6,954 nucleotides of DNA, taken from assembly GCA_041677365.1 (NCBI GenBank), contig JBAYQC010000076.1:1-6954 (forward strand), given 5' to 3'. Within the stretch, counting starts at the first letter, position 1; each line of letters begins with the position of its first letter. The notes under the pieces are model-generated. The model did not search any database. It saw only the letters and a list, made by a program, of their open reading frames with translations, and had not been told where the DNA came from. This DNA comes from UBA2289 sp041677365 (GTDB lineage: Bacteria; Bacillota_I; Bacilli_A; Izemoplasmatales; Hujiaoplasmataceae). Below, piece after piece: positions 5,624-6,954 of the stretch. The position numbers and the translations under genes were made by a program.

Positions 5624-6244
5624 ATGAAAAGAATACAATTTGAAGCAAAAACACTTAATGATCAAACATTAAATTACGCAGCTGAAGAATTAAGAGTTAA
5701 TAAAGATTTTATCGCATTAAACATCATCGAAGAAAAAAAATCTCTATTAGGTTTGAACAAGAGTTATATAGTAGAAGCTGTAGTTGATTTTAATGTAATA
5801 AACGATGGAATTGAATATATTCGTAAACTTCTAGAAAATATGGAAATCGAAGCTGTAATTGAAGGAAAAATGGCTAGAGAAAGACAAGTTGTTTTTTCAA
5901 TAGAAGCTAAAGAAAACCCAATTCTTATCGGTAAAAACGGAAAAACACTGGATGCAATTCAAACTTTAGTTAAAAACTATATTAATTTATACACAGAAGA
6001 ATTCTATATTGTTTTAATTGATATCGGTGGTTATAAAGAACAAAGAAAAAAACAGTTAGAAATATTAGCAACAAAAACAGCTATGGATGTTATAAACACT
6101 AAAGTACCAACAAAACTAGGTAAGATGAATGCTTATGAGAGAAGAATCATCCATACTAAACTTTCAGATTGGAGAGATGTGACAACAGTATCTGAAGGAG
6201 AAGAACCCAATCGATATGTAGTTATCACACCAACAAAGAAATAA
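5624..6244 (+). CDS. khpB: RNA-binding protein Jag/KhpB (Jag-N, KH, R3H)
   Basis: 206 residues with all three expected parts. The Jag-N domain (about 1-52) contains the EEKKSLLGLNKSYIVEA element. A KH domain (about 80-150) has the GxxG loop GKNG (103-106) in NPILIGKNGKTLDAIQ. A C-terminal R3H domain (about 150-203) has the RxxxH core at R173-H177 in YERRIIH. KhpB proteins bind RNA in the cytoplasm, usually with KhpA, and affect cell elongation and division in streptococci; the role here is inferred from the family. It lies 16 nt after yidC, as in most Firmicutes, with AAGGGAG (5608-5614) nine nt before the ATG. Its TAA stop overlaps the pth start by one base (TAATG). Confidence 0.95.
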   Translation: MKRIQFEAKTLNDQTLNYAAEELRVNKDFIALNIIEEKKSLLGLNKSYIVEAVVDFNVINDGIEYIRKLLENMEIEAVIEGKMARERQVVFSIEAKENPILIGKNGKTLDAIQTLVKNYINLYTEEFYIVLIDIGGYKEQRKKQLEILATKTAMDVINTKVPTKLGKMNAYERRIIHTKLSDWRDVTTVSEGEEPNRYVVITPTKK

Positions 6245-6819
6245 TGAAAAAATTAGTTGTAGGCTTAGGTAATCCAGGAAAGAAGTATGCAAATTCTAAA
6301 CACAACGTAGGATTTATGGCTTTGGATATGTATGCACAAGTTCATAAGTTTAAATTTAAAAACTCATTAAAATTTAACTCAGAGATTGCTGAATATGACA
6401 ACTGTATTTTTGTTAAACCTAAAACATATATGAATAATTCAGGATATGCTTTATTAAAAGTGGTACAGTATTACAATGTGGATTTGGAAAATGTTTTAGT
6501 TATTTATGATGATGTGGATCTTCCGTTAGCAAAACTTAGATTAAGATTTAAAGGTGGTTCTGGTGGACATAATGGAATTAAGTCAATTCTTACACATTTA
6601 GGATCTGAAAATTTTAATCGTTTAAGAATCGGAATTGATAAACATGAAAACAAAGATATGAAAGACTATGTTCTAAGTGATTTTGGTAAGCAAGAACTTA
6701 AAGAACTAAACGATTCCTTAATATCTGTAGTAAGCGCTATTGATGATTTTAGTAATAATGTTGATTTTGTCGAAATCATGAATAGATATAACAGCATAAA
6801 AAACGAAAGCGATAGTTAA
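6244..6819 (+). CDS. pth: Peptidyl-tRNA hydrolase
   Basis: 191 residues, normal for bacterial Pth. It cleaves the ester bond of peptidyl-tRNAs that drop off ribosomes, recycling tRNA. Key residues are in place: N10 in VVGLGNPGKKY, catalytic H20 in SKHNVGF, N64 in KPKTYMNNSG, D89 in YDDVDLP and N110 in GGSGGHNGIKS. The C-terminal helix is acidic and short. The start overlaps the khpB stop (TAATG), and no clear ribosome-binding site precedes it. Translation therefore probably depends on coupling to khpB. It is the last gene of the operon: its stop codon sits in the loop of a terminator. In many Firmicutes mfd follows pth; here possible insertion-sequence DNA follows. Confidence 0.97.
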   Translation: MKKLVVGLGNPGKKYANSKHNVGFMALDMYAQVHKFKFKNSLKFNSEIAEYDNCIFVKPKTYMNNSGYALLKVVQYYNVDLENVLVIYDDVDLPLAKLRLRFKGGSGGHNGIKSILTHLGSENFNRLRIGIDKHENKDMKDYVLSDFGKQELKELNDSLISVVSAIDDFSNNVDFVEIMNRYNSIKNESDS

Positions 6820-6833
6820 TATCGCTTTTTCTT
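6808..6833 (+). terminator. Intrinsic terminator of the rpmH-pth operon
   Basis: A 7-bp stem AGCGATA / TATCGCT (6808-6814 and 6820-6826) has loop GTTAA (6815-6819), then a U-rich tail TTTTCTT. The TAA stop of pth (6817-6819) lies in the loop, so the 5' arm is coding sequence for the last residues of Pth. Confidence 0.82.
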
Positions 6834-6834
6834 A

Positions 6835-6954
6835 TAATCGACCTATATAGAGGTCGATTAGTAAAACCACCCGCTATGCGGGTGAGACTAGAAGAGCCGT
6901 GGCGATGAAAAAAAGAATTCCTCCCAAATGATATAATGGAATTGTCGATTGCCA
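6835..6954 (+). mobile_element. Possible left end of an IS200/IS605-type insertion sequence (partial)
   Basis: Directly after the pth terminator there is a perfect 10-bp hairpin TAATCGACCT / AGGTCGATTA with a 6-nt loop (6835-6860). A GC-rich 7-bp hairpin CACCCGC-TAT-GCGGGTG follows (6868-6884), then a stretch with more G and C than the neighbouring genes. An extended -10 TGATATAAT (6929-6937) points rightward out of the window. Terminal hairpins plus a promoter for a small transposase are how IS200/IS605 left ends are built, and the overall look recalls IS200-type leaders in Firmicutes. No transposase codons are visible, so this is recognition by pattern. Alternatives are the leader of an unrelated gene or a small structured RNA. 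Confidence 0.42.
6929..6937 (+). promoter_or_regulatory. Extended -10 promoter facing out of the window
   Basis: TGATATAAT has a perfect TATAAT (6932-6937) with upstream TG. The region 17 nt upstream is A-rich and lacks a TTGACA-like -35. It would drive whatever gene begins beyond the right edge. Confidence 0.5.

Noticed and set aside
957..6819. Possible use of UGA as tryptophan (Mollicutes genetic code)
   Set aside because: All tryptophans checked are TGG and no in-frame TGA occurs. TGA is also never used as a stop here, so the question stays open, but nothing supports recoding.
1..6954. CRISPR arrays, tRNA or rRNA genes, toxin-antitoxin or defence genes
   Set aside because: No spaced direct repeats, tRNA-like cloverleaf, rRNA motifs or such gene families were seen; apart from the right edge the window is conserved core genome.

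Overview
This window is a chromosomal replication-origin region from a low-GC member of the Firmicutes/Mollicutes side of the bacteria. The gene order is the conserved one around oriC: dnaN and dnaA run leftward, and rpmH-rnpA-yidC-jag(khpB)-pth run rightward, diverging from an AT-rich intergenic region studded with DnaA boxes. The strong A/T bias, the short proteins and the lipoprotein-type YidC suggest an Acholeplasma/Izemoplasma-like organism or a relative, but this is inference. Every tryptophan codon I checked is TGG. All complete genes stop with TAA or TAG. The window therefore gives no evidence of UGA recoding and cannot exclude it.

Left part (1-956): the 5' two thirds of a leftward FAD-dependent dehydrogenase (COG2509-like), with its own promoter. 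It is separated from dnaN by a strong intrinsic terminator. The usual Bacillus-type followers of dnaN (yaaA, recF, gyrB) do not occur here.

Replication part (957-3913): dnaN (sliding clamp) and dnaA (initiator), leftward. Candidate origin elements occur in two places. The first is the dnaA-rpmH gap, with six DnaA-box-like 9-mers, one overlapping the -35 of a putative dnaA promoter. The second is the dnaA 3' end plus the dnaA-dnaN gap. It has three boxes at an exact 11-nt period inside the last dnaA codons, then two weaker boxes followed by a TAA-type trinucleotide repeat that looks like a DnaA-trio unwinding element. This resembles the bipartite origin of Bacillus subtilis.

Translation/membrane operon (3842-6833): a perfect-consensus promoter drives rpmH. 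A structured, U-rich terminator or attenuator lies between rpmH and rnpA. The genes rnpA-yidC-jag-pth are then tightly packed (gaps of 2 and 16 nt, then a 1-nt overlap) and end at an intrinsic terminator whose loop contains the pth stop codon. Together they supply ribosomal protein L34, the RNase P protein, a membrane insertase, an RNA-binding protein and peptidyl-tRNA hydrolase. The YidC carries an extra extracytoplasmic domain of about 75 residues that resembles small BLIP/DUF3862-type lipoprotein domains.

Right edge (6835-6954): two perfect hairpins and an extended -10 promoter, with a base composition unlike the rest. It resembles the left end of an IS200/IS605-family insertion sequence, but the transposase itself lies outside the window.
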